Positions 38,032 through 47,267 of a stretch of DNA of 64,000 bases are shown in pieces (the stretch's first letter is position 1; each line of letters opens with the position of its first letter). The notes under the pieces are model-generated. The model searched no databases. It was given only the letters and a program-made list of their open reading frames with translations, and was not told the origin of the DNA. Made by a program: the position numbers and the translations under genes. The stretch comes from an uncultured Alphaproteobacteria bacterium (GTDB taxonomy: Bacteria > Pseudomonadota > Alphaproteobacteria > HIMB59), in assembly GCA_902599405.1 (NCBI GenBank), contig CACKFO010000001.1:1-64000 (forward strand). The letters are read 5' to 3'.

Positions 38032-39000
38032 TTAACTTGTTTTGTTATATATCTCCATAAATATTTCTCTTAAATCCCAAAGTCTTAAATATTCGACATG
38101 TTTAAATATTTGAGCCCATGTATTTTTTCTAAAGACTTTAAGATATTTTGGTTTTCCAGCATTATATAATTGCACCCAATTACCAAGAATTCTCAGATTA
38201 CGTAAAAGACTAATCATATGAATGTCTGACCTAAGCTGCTTGAGATTAAGTTTCATTCTTCTTGCATAAAGCTTCAATAATTTATCTTCGACTTTGGTAG
38301 AATAAGATCTCCTAGCATCAAAAATCAATGAAGAAATATCTAATAATGGATGGTTGTAGTGAGTATCTTGATGATCAATAACATAAACTTTTTGATTGTA
38401 ATAAATTAAATTATCTAAAAAAAAATCACCGTGAGTTAAAGTTGGTTTAAATTTTCTATATTTTTCAGTACTTTTTTTCAAAGATACTTTCACAAGTTTA
38501 TTGAGATAAAAACCAATTTGGATCTTGTGATCATAGTGGTCAATAAAAGTCTCAATACCGTTCAATGCATCCTTGAGTAAATTATTTTGTGATTTTACTT
38601 GAACGCCTGAAAACTTTTTCTTGGGTTTTTGAAGATTTGTAAGAGCTCTCACAGCCAATGGAAGTATTTTTTTAATTTGTGGTTTTTGGAAATATTTTGA
38701 TGCATTTGCAATAGGGAAATAATCCATGATTACAAACTTATATAAATTACTTTGGTCAATTATTTTTGGTGTATTAACATTTTGTGAAATTAAAATATCA
38801 GTTGCTTTAATATATTTTTGATAATCGCTAGGTTTATTTAAAAAAGAGAGGACAAGTAATGATTGATTTGCTGTTTTACATAATTTGAAAATTTTTTCTG
38901 ATGCATCAGACTTGAAATTTAAAAAGCCCCCTATTTTAAAATTTTTATTTTGAAGGTGGTTTTTTATTTTGATTAGATTTATTTTATTTTGTGAAGCCAT
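38032..39000 (-). CDS. aminoglycoside-phosphotransferase-like sugar kinase, AmgK-like
   Basis: THGDFFLDNLIYYNQKVYVIDHQDTHYNHPLLDISSLIFD. Confidence 0.8.
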   Translation of the reverse strand: MASQNKINLIKIKNHLQNKNFKIGGFLNFKSDASEKIFKLCKTANQSLLVLSFLNKPSDYQKYIKATDILISQNVNTPKIIDQSNLYKFVIMDYFPIANASKYFQKPQIKKILPLAVRALTNLQKPKKKFSGVQVKSQNNLLKDALNGIETFIDHYDHKIQIGFYLNKLVKVSLKKSTEKYRKFKPTLTHGDFFLDNLIYYNQKVYVIDHQDTHYNHPLLDISSLIFDARRSYSTKVEDKLLKLYARRMKLNLKQLRSDIHMISLLRNLRILGNWVQLYNAGKPKYLKVFRKNTWAQIFKHVEYLRLWDLREIFMEIYNKTS

Positions 39001-39428
39001 TTTTTATTACTTGATTTTATCTCTATATTTCTTTTCTCACCAGTAACCGAAATATTAATAGATAAAGCCATATGATTATATCTTTTAATAAGATTTTCTA
39101 ATGGCCACTCAATAAGAACACAATTATCATTAAAATACTCATCCAAATCTAGTTTGTTATTTTGAACTTGATAAAAATCAAAGTGAATAATATTAAACTT
39201 ATTAAAATTGTAAACATGTTCTCTTTGATACGTGGGGCTCCCTTGGAAGGAAAAAGTTTTTTTTTCTGACTTGCTAATTTCACTTAAGATATATCTGATT
39301 AGAGTTGTCTTACCAGAACCGGCCTCTCCCTCAAAAAAAATGATCTGGTTTTTAGAAATAGACCTAGATATTTTTCTAGCTAAAGGTTTTAACTCAATTT
39401 CATTTGAGACTGCAAATCTCAAACTCAA
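38979..39428 (-). CDS. tsaE: tRNA threonylcarbamoyladenosine biosynthesis protein TsaE
   Basis: FFEGEAGSGKTTLIRYIL, SPTYQ, HFDFYQ, IEWPE-like IEWPLENL. Confidence 0.88.
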   Translation of the reverse strand: MSLRFAVSNEIELKPLARKISRSISKNQIIFFEGEAGSGKTTLIRYILSEISKSEKKTFSFQGSPTYQREHVYNFNKFNIIHFDFYQVQNNKLDLDEYFNDNCVLIEWPLENLIKRYNHMALSINISVTGEKRNIEIKSSNKKWLHKIK

Positions 39429-40601
39429 TTAAGCTAGCGATTTGAAATCGGAGACTAAATCTAGAGCTTCCCATGAAAAAGCTCCTGAAGAGCTGTCATG
39501 TGTTCTACCAAAGTGACCGTAAGCTGCTGTTTGTTCGTAAATTGGCTTGTTTAACTGTAATTTCTCTCTGATTCCTCTTGGAGAAAGATTCATAATGTCA
39601 GGTATCGCAGACTCAATTTTTGCTTCATCTATTTTATTAGTGCCTTGAGTATTCACATATATTGACAACGGTTTGGCTACACCGATTGCATAAGACAACT
39701 GGATAGTACACTGATCACATAAACCGGCAGCAACAATATTTTTTGCTAAGTATCGTGAAGCATAAGCGGCAGAGCGGTCGACTTTTGTAGGATCTTTTCC
39801 AGAGAAAGCCCCTCCACCGTGAGGTGCTGCACCACCATAGGTATCGACAATAATTTTTCTTCCTGTTAATCCCGTATCACCATCTGGTCCTCCAATAACA
39901 AAATTACCTGTTGGATTTACGTAGTATTCTTTATCATCTAAATTTTTTAATAACTCTTCAGGGATAGATTCTTTTAATGCTGGATTTACTATTTCTTTAA
40001 CATCAGCAGGAGATAATCCATCAGCATGTTGTGTTGATATCACAACAGATGTAACTGCACTTGGTTTACCATCAACGTATTTAAGAGTTACTTGGCTTTT
40101 TGAGTCAGGCTCTAATCCTTTTAAGCTACCGTCTTTTCTGCCCTTAGCCATTATCTCTAAGATTTTATGAGAATAAAAAATTGGTGCCGGCATCAGTTCA
40201 GGTGTTTCCGTACAAGCGTATCCAAACATAATTCCTTGGTCACCTGCCCCCTCGTCTTTGTCAGATGATGAGTCTACACCCATTGCAATATCTGCAGATT
40301 GTCCGTGAAGTAAATATTGGATATCTGCGGTTTGCCAATGAAAACCATCTTGCTCATAGCCGATGTCTTTTATGCACTCCCTTACTTTTGAAATAATTTC
40401 ATCTTTGTCTTCTTGGACTGGTCCTCTTACTTCACCAGATAAAACAACTTTGTTGGTTGTTGTTAATGTTTCACAAGCGACTCTAGCAAATGGGTCTTTG
40501 GAGATAAAATGATCGACAACTGCATCAGAAATTCTATCAGAAACTTTATCTGGGTGTCCCTCAGACACTGACTCAGATGTAAAAATATAATTTTTTCTCA
40601 T
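39429..40601 (-). CDS. metK: S-adenosylmethionine synthetase
   Basis: [54 protein letters not shown]; start corrected to MRKNYIF, after ahcY stop. Confidence 0.96.
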   Translation of the reverse strand: MRKNYIFTSESVSEGHPDKVSDRISDAVVDHFISKDPFARVACETLTTTNKVVLSGEVRGPVQEDKDEIISKVRECIKDIGYEQDGFHWQTADIQYLLHGQSADIAMGVDSSSDKDEGAGDQGIMFGYACTETPELMPAPIFYSHKILEIMAKGRKDGSLKGLEPDSKSQVTLKYVDGKPSAVTSVVISTQHADGLSPADVKEIVNPALKESIPEELLKNLDDKEYYVNPTGNFVIGGPDGDTGLTGRKIIVDTYGGAAPHGGGAFSGKDPTKVDRSAAYASRYLAKNIVAAGLCDQCTIQLSYAIGVAKPLSIYVNTQGTNKIDEAKIESAIPDIMNLSPRGIREKLQLNKPIYEQTAAYGHFGRTHDSSSGAFSWEALDLVSDFKSLA

Positions 40602-40602
40602 T

Positions 40603-41883
40603 TTAGTACCTATATGTATCTTTCTTAAATGGACCTTGTTGCTCAACTCCTAAATAATCGCTTTGTTCCTTGGACATTTCAGTCAGTTTAGCACCAACTT
40701 TTTGTAAATGAAACATTGCAACCATTTCATCTAGTTTTTTAGGAAGGACATAGACTTTATTTTCATAGTTTTTGTAATTCTCCCAGATTTCGATTTGAGC
40801 TAAAACCTGATTTGAGAATGATGCACTCATCACAAAACTAGGATGGCCAGTGGCATTACCTAGGTTCACTAACCTTCCCTTTGAAAGAATTATTAGCTTC
40901 TTACCATCCGGAAATGTTACTTGGTCAACTTGAGGTTTTATCTCTTCCCATTTATAGTTTTGCAAATCATCTATTTGAATTTCATTATCAAAGTGTCCGA
41001 TATTACAGACAATTGCTCGGTCTTTCATTTCTCTCATATGGTCTTGGGTAATGATATCTTTGTTGCCTGTTGCAGTTACAAATATATCAGCATACTTACA
41101 TGCATCATCCATAGTGACAACCTCATAGCCTTCCATTGCTGCTTGAAGTGCACAAATAGGATCAACTTCTGTTACTTGAACTCTAGCCCCGGCGCCTCTT
41201 AATGAAGCTGCGCTTCCTTTTCCAACATCTCCAAACCCAGCAACAACAGCAACTTTACCAGCCATCATTACGTCAGTTCCTCTTCGAATTCCGTCTACTA
41301 AACTCTCCTTACAACCGTATAAATTATCAAATTTACTTTTTGTTACCGAGTCATTCACATTTATAGCAGGAACTTGAAGAGTTCCTTTGGATGCCATTTG
41401 CTCTAAACGAAGAACGCCTGTAGTAGTTTCTTCAGATAGTCCTCTAACATTTTTTAATAGCTCAGGGTACTTCTCATGCATTCGAAGTGTTAAGTCTCCG
41501 CCATCGTCTAGGATCATATTAGGTTCCCACCCATCTGCCTCAATTGTTTGATCAATACACCACCAAAATTCCTCTTCATTCATACCCTTCCAGGCAAAAA
41601 CAGGTGTACCGCTTTGGGCAATCGCAGCAGCTGCATGATCTTGAGTAGAGTAAATGTTACATGAGCTCCATCGACATTTGGCGCCAAGTGCTACAAGTGT
41701 TTCAATTAAGACAGCAGTTTGGATGGTCATGTGAAGGCAGCCCATAATATTGGCTCCAGCCAACGGTTTTGAGTCTCCATATTGTTCACGAATAGCCATT
41801 AGTCCTGGCATTTCAGTTTCTGCTATTTCAATTTCTTGTCTCCCGAATTCGTGTTGGGAAATATCTTTTACTTTGTAATCCAC
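40603..41883 (-). CDS. ahcY: adenosylhomocysteinase
   Basis: [39 protein letters not shown]-term KKDTYRY. Confidence 0.96.
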   Translation of the reverse strand: MDYKVKDISQHEFGRQEIEIAETEMPGLMAIREQYGDSKPLAGANIMGCLHMTIQTAVLIETLVALGAKCRWSSCNIYSTQDHAAAAIAQSGTPVFAWKGMNEEEFWWCIDQTIEADGWEPNMILDDGGDLTLRMHEKYPELLKNVRGLSEETTTGVLRLEQMASKGTLQVPAINVNDSVTKSKFDNLYGCKESLVDGIRRGTDVMMAGKVAVVAGFGDVGKGSAASLRGAGARVQVTEVDPICALQAAMEGYEVVTMDDACKYADIFVTATGNKDIITQDHMREMKDRAIVCNIGHFDNEIQIDDLQNYKWEEIKPQVDQVTFPDGKKLIILSKGRLVNLGNATGHPSFVMSASFSNQVLAQIEIWENYKNYENKVYVLPKKLDEMVAMFHLQKVGAKLTEMSKEQSDYLGVEQQGPFKKDTYRY

Positions 41884-41938
41884 TTAACCCTCCTTTTAGA
41901 TAGACTATTTAAAATAAAATATGATTTATTCATCGTTA

Positions 41939-42889
41939 TCAAGCTCTTTTTATCCTTGGTCCCAGCTGCTGTATAACTTCCTCAGCCTTTCTATTACCAT
42001 TCTTAAGCGCTTCATCAACAGGTTTTCCAGATAAGTAAAAATCTAAAAATCCTGCAGCAAAATTATCTCCTGCACCTGTTGTGTCCATAACATTTTCTAT
42101 TTTTTGAGCAGATTGATGTTTTACATCGTCTTCAAAAAAATAATATGCACCCTCAGCACCAGAGGTCATAACAATTTTTTTTCCAAAATTTTTAAAAAAA
42201 GAACTCACATCTGCCATTGAATCAGATTGTGTAAACATCTTTGCTTCATCAAAATTACAAAAAACTAAATCTACATTATCAGTTATAAAATTTTTTAATT
42301 CATCTCTGTGTCGATCAACACAAAAGGGGTCTGACAATGAAAGAGATATTTCTATTTTTTTTGATTTTGCAATATCTGAAAATTTTTTGAGTGTTTTTTT
42401 TGTTAGTTCATGATCCCAAAGATATGACTCCATGTACACATGATCAATTGAATTGAGTATATCTTCATTAACTTCGTCTGGATTTAATTGTGAACCTATT
42501 CCTATGTGTGTAGCCATTGTTCTTTCACCATCGGGTGAAACTAAAATATTACAGCAGCCAGTTGGAAGATCTGTTTTATTGGAGACACCTTTAAACGAGA
42601 TATTTTCTTTTTGTAAATCTTGAATAAAAGCATTTCCATACTCATCATCATTGACCTTGCCGTAAAAACTTGCCTCATGAGAGCCAAAGTTTAATTCATG
42701 GATAGTATTACATACTGATCCACCTGAAGTAATTAATGGATTATCGAAATTTGACCTAATTTCCTTAATTTGAGACTCCTCAATCAATGTCATAGAGCCT
42801 TTAGTTAGTTTCAGATTATTGATGACACTATCCTCTACCTGGCATATGACATCAACCAAAGCAGTTCCTACCCCTAGAATTTTTTTCAC
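41939..42889 (-). CDS. PfkB-family sugar/adenosine kinase
   Basis: N-term ILGVGTALVDVICQV, C-term DTTGAGDNFAAGFLD. Confidence 0.88.
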   Translation of the reverse strand: MKKILGVGTALVDVICQVEDSVINNLKLTKGSMTLIEESQIKEIRSNFDNPLITSGGSVCNTIHELNFGSHEASFYGKVNDDEYGNAFIQDLQKENISFKGVSNKTDLPTGCCNILVSPDGERTMATHIGIGSQLNPDEVNEDILNSIDHVYMESYLWDHELTKKTLKKFSDIAKSKKIEISLSLSDPFCVDRHRDELKNFITDNVDLVFCNFDEAKMFTQSDSMADVSSFFKNFGKKIVMTSGAEGAYYFFEDDVKHQSAQKIENVMDTTGAGDNFAAGFLDFYLSGKPVDEALKNGNRKAEEVIQQLGPRIKRA

Positions 42890-43174
42890 CTAATGAAAGT
42901 AAGGGATTTTAAACAGAGATCTATTAAAAAATCCTGAATTCCTTATGAAAGTTGAACATAAATGTGAATTGTTTTTGATGTGCAAAATGCGAATCAGGTC
43001 AGAATTAGTGCTATTAAAAATGGACCTAAATAATATTTTTTAAGAGATATTCGTAGTTTTGGAAAATTTGATAAAAACCTGTGAATATTTTCAAATTACT
43101 TGTTAATTGAATCTTTAATTTCCAATTGAATTTATTGGCTTTTCAGAATTTAATACAAAATAAATTGACTAAGA

Positions 43175-43190
43175 TTGTCTATAGATTGTA
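43175..43190 (+). promoter_or_regulatory. candidate NrdR box 1 (ttgtctatagattgta)
   Basis: Resembles NrdR-box core; start lies 33 bp upstream of a stronger candidate box. Confidence 0.4.
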
Positions 43191-43207
43191 TAGTCACTAG
43201 GCAATAA

Positions 43208-43223
43208 ACACTACATCTAGTGA
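43208..43223 (+). promoter_or_regulatory. candidate NrdR box 2 (acactacatctagtga)
   Basis: Good match to the acactATATcTaGTGt-like NrdR consensus, directly upstream of nrdA. Confidence 0.6.
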
Positions 43224-43247
43224 TTATTCAAAAAAGTACACTTAAAC

Positions 43248-45998
43248 TTGGTAGGAAGAATGGAAACAAATAACGCAGTATCACTTGAAAATTCAACAAA
43301 AAACACAGTTATAAACAAGCAAAACGAAGAAATAAACCTGCTAAGTCTCAGTGTTGTAAGGCGTGATGGATCGATAACACCTTTTAAATCTGACAAAATC
43401 GCAAATGCTATAAGAAAAGCATTTTTGGCACAAACTGATCTTCGTGATAGCAAACAAATTGACAAAAATGTTTCAGTGTTAACTGAAACAGTCACTGCGG
43501 CTCTAACTAGACGTATTGCAAACGGTGATATGATACATATCGAGGATATCCAAGACCAAGTGGAATTAGCTCTCATGAGGGGTGAACATCATAAAGTAGC
43601 TCGCGCCTATGTACTCTACAGAGAACAAAGAGCTAACCAACGTTATAAGACTGCTCAACTAAATGAACAAATTGGTGCCAAAGTATCCACAATGGCTGTT
43701 ACCAAAAGAGATGGTAACAAAGAGGATATCTCTTTAGAAAAAATTACAAATCGTATTTCTATTTTGTCAAACGGTTTAGAGATAGATCCTATTACAATTG
43801 CTCAAAAGGCAATTCAAGGTCTTTACGATGGTATCACAACAAATGAAATTGACACTTACTTAGCAGAAACAGCTGCTGCTCTGACAGTAGAACATCCCGA
43901 TTACTCATATCTAGCTGGGAGGATTAAAGCTAATGCTCTACATAAAGAAACACCAGGTTTTATTATTGCAACAAAAAATCTTTATGAGGATGGTTTATTG
44001 CGCGATGAATATTATGAAAAAGTAAAAGCTAACGCTGAAGAGATTGAAAAAATTATTGACTACGATCGTGATTATTACTTTGATTATTTTGCATTGACTA
44101 CTTTGTTCAGAGCTTATCTTTTACAATCAAACAATAAAACAGCAGAAAGACCTCAGGATTTATGGATGAGAGTCGCTTTATGTGTGTCCGGAGATAAGTT
44201 TGATTTTTATCAGGTTAAGAAAACTTATGACAGCCTATCTCAGGGTTTCTACACACACGCAACCCCCACTCTATTTAATAGTGGTTTGAAGATGCAACAA
44301 TTGTCGTCCTGTTTTCTAATTGGAATGGAAGATGACTCTATCGAAGGAATTTTTAATACTGTAAAAGACTGCGCTTTAATTTCAAAAACCGCTGGTGGTA
44401 TTGGTCTTCATGCTCATAACATTAGAGGTGGCGGTAGCCGTATTAAGTCAACCAATGGCAAGTCCAATGGATTGATACCTTTCCTTAAAATTTTTAATGA
44501 AACAGCAAGATCTGTTGATCAGGGTGGAGGTAAAAGAAAGGGTTCTTTTGCTGTCTATTTGGAGCCATGGCATGCAGATATTGAGGCTTTTTTAGAGCTT
44601 AGAAAAAATACTGGAGCTGAAGAATTTAGAGCCAGAGACTTATTCTATGCCTTATGGATCCCTGATTTATTTATGGAAAGAGTCGAAGAAGATGCCGATT
44701 GGACTCTAATGAGTGAACACGAATGCCCTGGTTTATCGGATACCTATGGTAAGGAGTTTGTTGATCTTTACACAAAATATGAAAATGAAATGCCTGACTT
44801 AAAAAGAATAAAGGCAAGAGCTTTAATGTCTAAAATCATCGAAGCCCAAATTGAAACTGGTCAGCCGTACATGCTTTACAAAGATGCTGTTAATAATAAG
44901 TCTAACCAAAAAAATATTGGTGTCATTAAATCTTCTAATCTCTGTGCGGAGATAGTGGAGTATTCTGAAAAAGATGAAACTGCTGTTTGTAACCTTGCAT
45001 CAATAGCATTACCAAAATTTGTAACTGATGAAAGTAAATTTGATTATCAAAACTTATATCAAGTTGCAAAACTGGCGACTAAGAATTTAGACCAAGTTAT
45101 TGATATAAATTTTTATCCTACTAATAAAACTGAAAACTCAAATAGTCGTCACCGTCCTATCGGTCTCGGTATACAGGGTTTAGCAGATGTTTATTTTAAA
45201 ATGAATATTCCTTATGACTCCGTTCAAGCGCAAATAATTAATAAACAAATTTTTGAAACAATTTATTTTGGAGCTTTAGAAGCATCAATGGAACTTGCTA
45301 CCGATAAGGGGCCTTACTCTACTTTTAAAGGTTCCCCTCTATCTGAAGGTAAATTTCAATTTGATCTTTGGGGTGTGAAACCATCAAGTATGTGGGACTG
45401 GAAGGGATTAATGGAGAAGATCCAAAAGCATGGTGTTCGAAACTCTTTGACCACTGCATGTATGCCGACAGCCTCCACTGGTATTATCCTTGGAAATACT
45501 GAAACGTTCCAAGTACAAACATCAAATATTTATAAAAGACAAACTCTCTCAGGTGAATTTTTATTAGTAAATCGTCACCTTGTTAAAGAACTTATGAAGA
45601 GAAACTTATGGAGCAAAGAATTACGTGATCAAATTATTTTGGAAAATGGTTCTGTACAAAATATTGAAGGATTTCCTGAAGACCTAAAAGATGTTTATAA
45701 AACTGTTTGGGAAACATCTCAAAAAACAGTTATTGATATGGCAGCTGATAGAGCGCCATTTATCGACCAAACCCAATCTATGAACTTATGGTTGGCAACA
45801 CCTACTTTTGGAAAAGTAAACTCCATGCACATGTATGCATGGAAAAAAGGCTTAAAAACAGGCATGTATTACCTGCGAAGCCGATCAGCCGTAGACGCAG
45901 TTAAAGTAACAGTGTCTTCTGAAAAAAAAGCAAAAGAGTCTTATGTCAAAGAGGCGCAATCTAATGAACCAGAAGATTGTGTAACATGTAGTGCTTAA
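43248..45998 (+). CDS. nrdA: ribonucleoside-diphosphate reductase alpha subunit with two ATP-cone domains
   Basis: SVVRRDGSITPFKSDKIANAIRKAF and MAVTKRDGNKEDISLEKITNRI (two cones); NLCAEI, TASTGIILGNTE motifs. Confidence 0.95.
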   Translation: MVGRMETNNAVSLENSTKNTVINKQNEEINLLSLSVVRRDGSITPFKSDKIANAIRKAFLAQTDLRDSKQIDKNVSVLTETVTAALTRRIANGDMIHIEDIQDQVELALMRGEHHKVARAYVLYREQRANQRYKTAQLNEQIGAKVSTMAVTKRDGNKEDISLEKITNRISILSNGLEIDPITIAQKAIQGLYDGITTNEIDTYLAETAAALTVEHPDYSYLAGRIKANALHKETPGFIIATKNLYEDGLLRDEYYEKVKANAEEIEKIIDYDRDYYFDYFALTTLFRAYLLQSNNKTAERPQDLWMRVALCVSGDKFDFYQVKKTYDSLSQGFYTHATPTLFNSGLKMQQLSSCFLIGMEDDSIEGIFNTVKDCALISKTAGGIGLHAHNIRGGGSRIKSTNGKSNGLIPFLKIFNETARSVDQGGGKRKGSFAVYLEPWHADIEAFLELRKNTGAEEFRARDLFYALWIPDLFMERVEEDADWTLMSEHECPGLSDTYGKEFVDLYTKYENEMPDLKRIKARALMSKIIEAQIETGQPYMLYKDAVNNKSNQKNIGVIKSSNLCAEIVEYSEKDETAVCNLASIALPKFVTDESKFDYQNLYQVAKLATKNLDQVIDINFYPTNKTENSNSRHRPIGLGIQGLADVYFKMNIPYDSVQAQIINKQIFETIYFGALEASMELATDKGPYSTFKGSPLSEGKFQFDLWGVKPSSMWDWKGLMEKIQKHGVRNSLTTACMPTASTGIILGNTETFQVQTSNIYKRQTLSGEFLLVNRHLVKELMKRNLWSKELRDQIILENGSVQNIEGFPEDLKDVYKTVWETSQKTVIDMAADRAPFIDQTQSMNLWLATPTFGKVNSMHMYAWKKGLKTGMYYLRSRSAVDAVKVTVSSEKKAKESYVKEAQSNEPEDCVTCSA

Positions 45999-46031
45999 GA
46001 TTCTCAATCAATTTAATTTAAGGAGCAAGTC

Positions 46032-47021
46032 ATGATATCTAAAGGATGCAAATCAATTTTCCCTATTCAACACCAAGAAATTTTCGATCGTTACAAGCAA
46101 CACGTTCAAGCATTTTGGACACCAGAGGAGGTATCTCTTCAAGATGATTTAAGAGATTTAAAAACACTAGGAGAAGGAGAGATACATTTTATTAAACATG
46201 TACTTGCATTTTTTGCAAATTCAGAGGCAATGATAAATGAAAATCTAGCATCCAGATTTTATAATGAAATTTTAATTCCTGAGTCTCGATTGTTTATAAC
46301 CATGCAAATGCTGAACGAGTCTATTCACGCAGAAATGTATGGTTTACAAATTGAAGCTTATGTAGAGGACCCATCAGAAAAAGATAAGCTGTTTTCTGCT
46401 ATTCAAAATGTTCCTTGTATTAATAAAAAAGCACAGTGGGTTTCAAAATGGCTGAATGGAAATCAAAATTTATTAACACGCTTAATTGCCTTTGGTTTAG
46501 TTGAAGGATTATTTTTTGCCGGATCTTTTTGTGCCATCTATTACTTTAGAAAAAGAGGTTTGCTTCCAGGCTTAGCATTATCAAATGACTGGATAGCCAG
46601 AGATGAAGGAATGCACTTCAGTTTCTCAGCTTTGATGTTTAAAACATTAAGTGAAAAGTTTAATAAAGGAACCTTGTCAGATGAAGATATTAAATCGATG
46701 GATTTAATCCCTGGTCCTGTTGCACAGTCTGAGTTCGAAGAAATAGTCAGAGAAGCAGTGGAGTTTGAAAAAGAATTTGTTACTGACGCACTTCCTGTTG
46801 ATCTCATTGGTATGAACAAGGAAATGATGTGTATGTATATTGAAGCTGTTTCAGATCGAATTGCTGATCTTTTTGGATTTGAAAGGGTATTTAATACTGA
46901 AAACCCATTTGATTTCATGAGAGCTCTTGATGTTCAAAATGTGACTAATTTCTTTGAAAAAAGGGTATCTGAGTACCAACGTCCAACAGATCGTTCTTTG
47001 TCTTTTGACGAGTCTTTTTAA
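46032..47021 (+). CDS. nrdB: ribonucleoside-diphosphate reductase beta subunit (tyrosyl-radical type)
   Basis: MLNESIHAEMYGLQIE carries E-xx-H-xxx-Y; RDEGMHFSF. Confidence 0.95.
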   Translation: MISKGCKSIFPIQHQEIFDRYKQHVQAFWTPEEVSLQDDLRDLKTLGEGEIHFIKHVLAFFANSEAMINENLASRFYNEILIPESRLFITMQMLNESIHAEMYGLQIEAYVEDPSEKDKLFSAIQNVPCINKKAQWVSKWLNGNQNLLTRLIAFGLVEGLFFAGSFCAIYYFRKRGLLPGLALSNDWIARDEGMHFSFSALMFKTLSEKFNKGTLSDEDIKSMDLIPGPVAQSEFEEIVREAVEFEKEFVTDALPVDLIGMNKEMMCMYIEAVSDRIADLFGFERVFNTENPFDFMRALDVQNVTNFFEKRVSEYQRPTDRSLSFDESF

Positions 47022-47261
47022 GTGGAAGTCAAAATTTATAGTAAAGACAACTGTATTTTTTGCACTAAAGCCAAGGCAGTTTTATCCTCTCATAACCCCC
47101 AAGTATTAATGCTTGATGAGGATTACAGCCGTGATCAGTTTTTTGAAATATTTCCAACTGCCAAAACATTTCCCCAAATAATAATTAATGGTGAAAAAAT
47201 TGGTGGCTACCATGAGCTTGAACGTTGGATGGCATTTAATAAACCTGATGATGATTTTTAG
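47022..47261 (+). CDS. glutaredoxin
   Basis: KIYSKDNCIFCTKAKAVL, TFPQIIINGEKIGGYHEL; GTG start. Confidence 0.9.
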   Translation: MEVKIYSKDNCIFCTKAKAVLSSHNPQVLMLDEDYSRDQFFEIFPTAKTFPQIIINGEKIGGYHELERWMAFNKPDDDF

Positions 47262-47267
47262 TTTTAA

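Noticed and set aside
40602-40646. Apparent overlap of metK with ahcY in the ORF track
   Set aside because: The MetK family start [20 protein letters not shown] is at 40601, just after the ahcY stop; the upstream extension is an artefact of longest-ORF calling.
42890-43174. Long intergenic region before nrdA as an origin or ncRNA gene
   Set aside because: No exact DnaA box, no clear conserved stem structure by eye; only the promoter-proximal NrdR-like boxes stood out.
43217-43576. 119-aa minus-strand ORF at the start of nrdA
   Set aside because: Antisense shadow overlapping the likely nrd regulatory region and ATP cone.
46541-46918. 125-aa minus-strand ORF inside nrdB
   Set aside because: Antisense shadow of nrdB.
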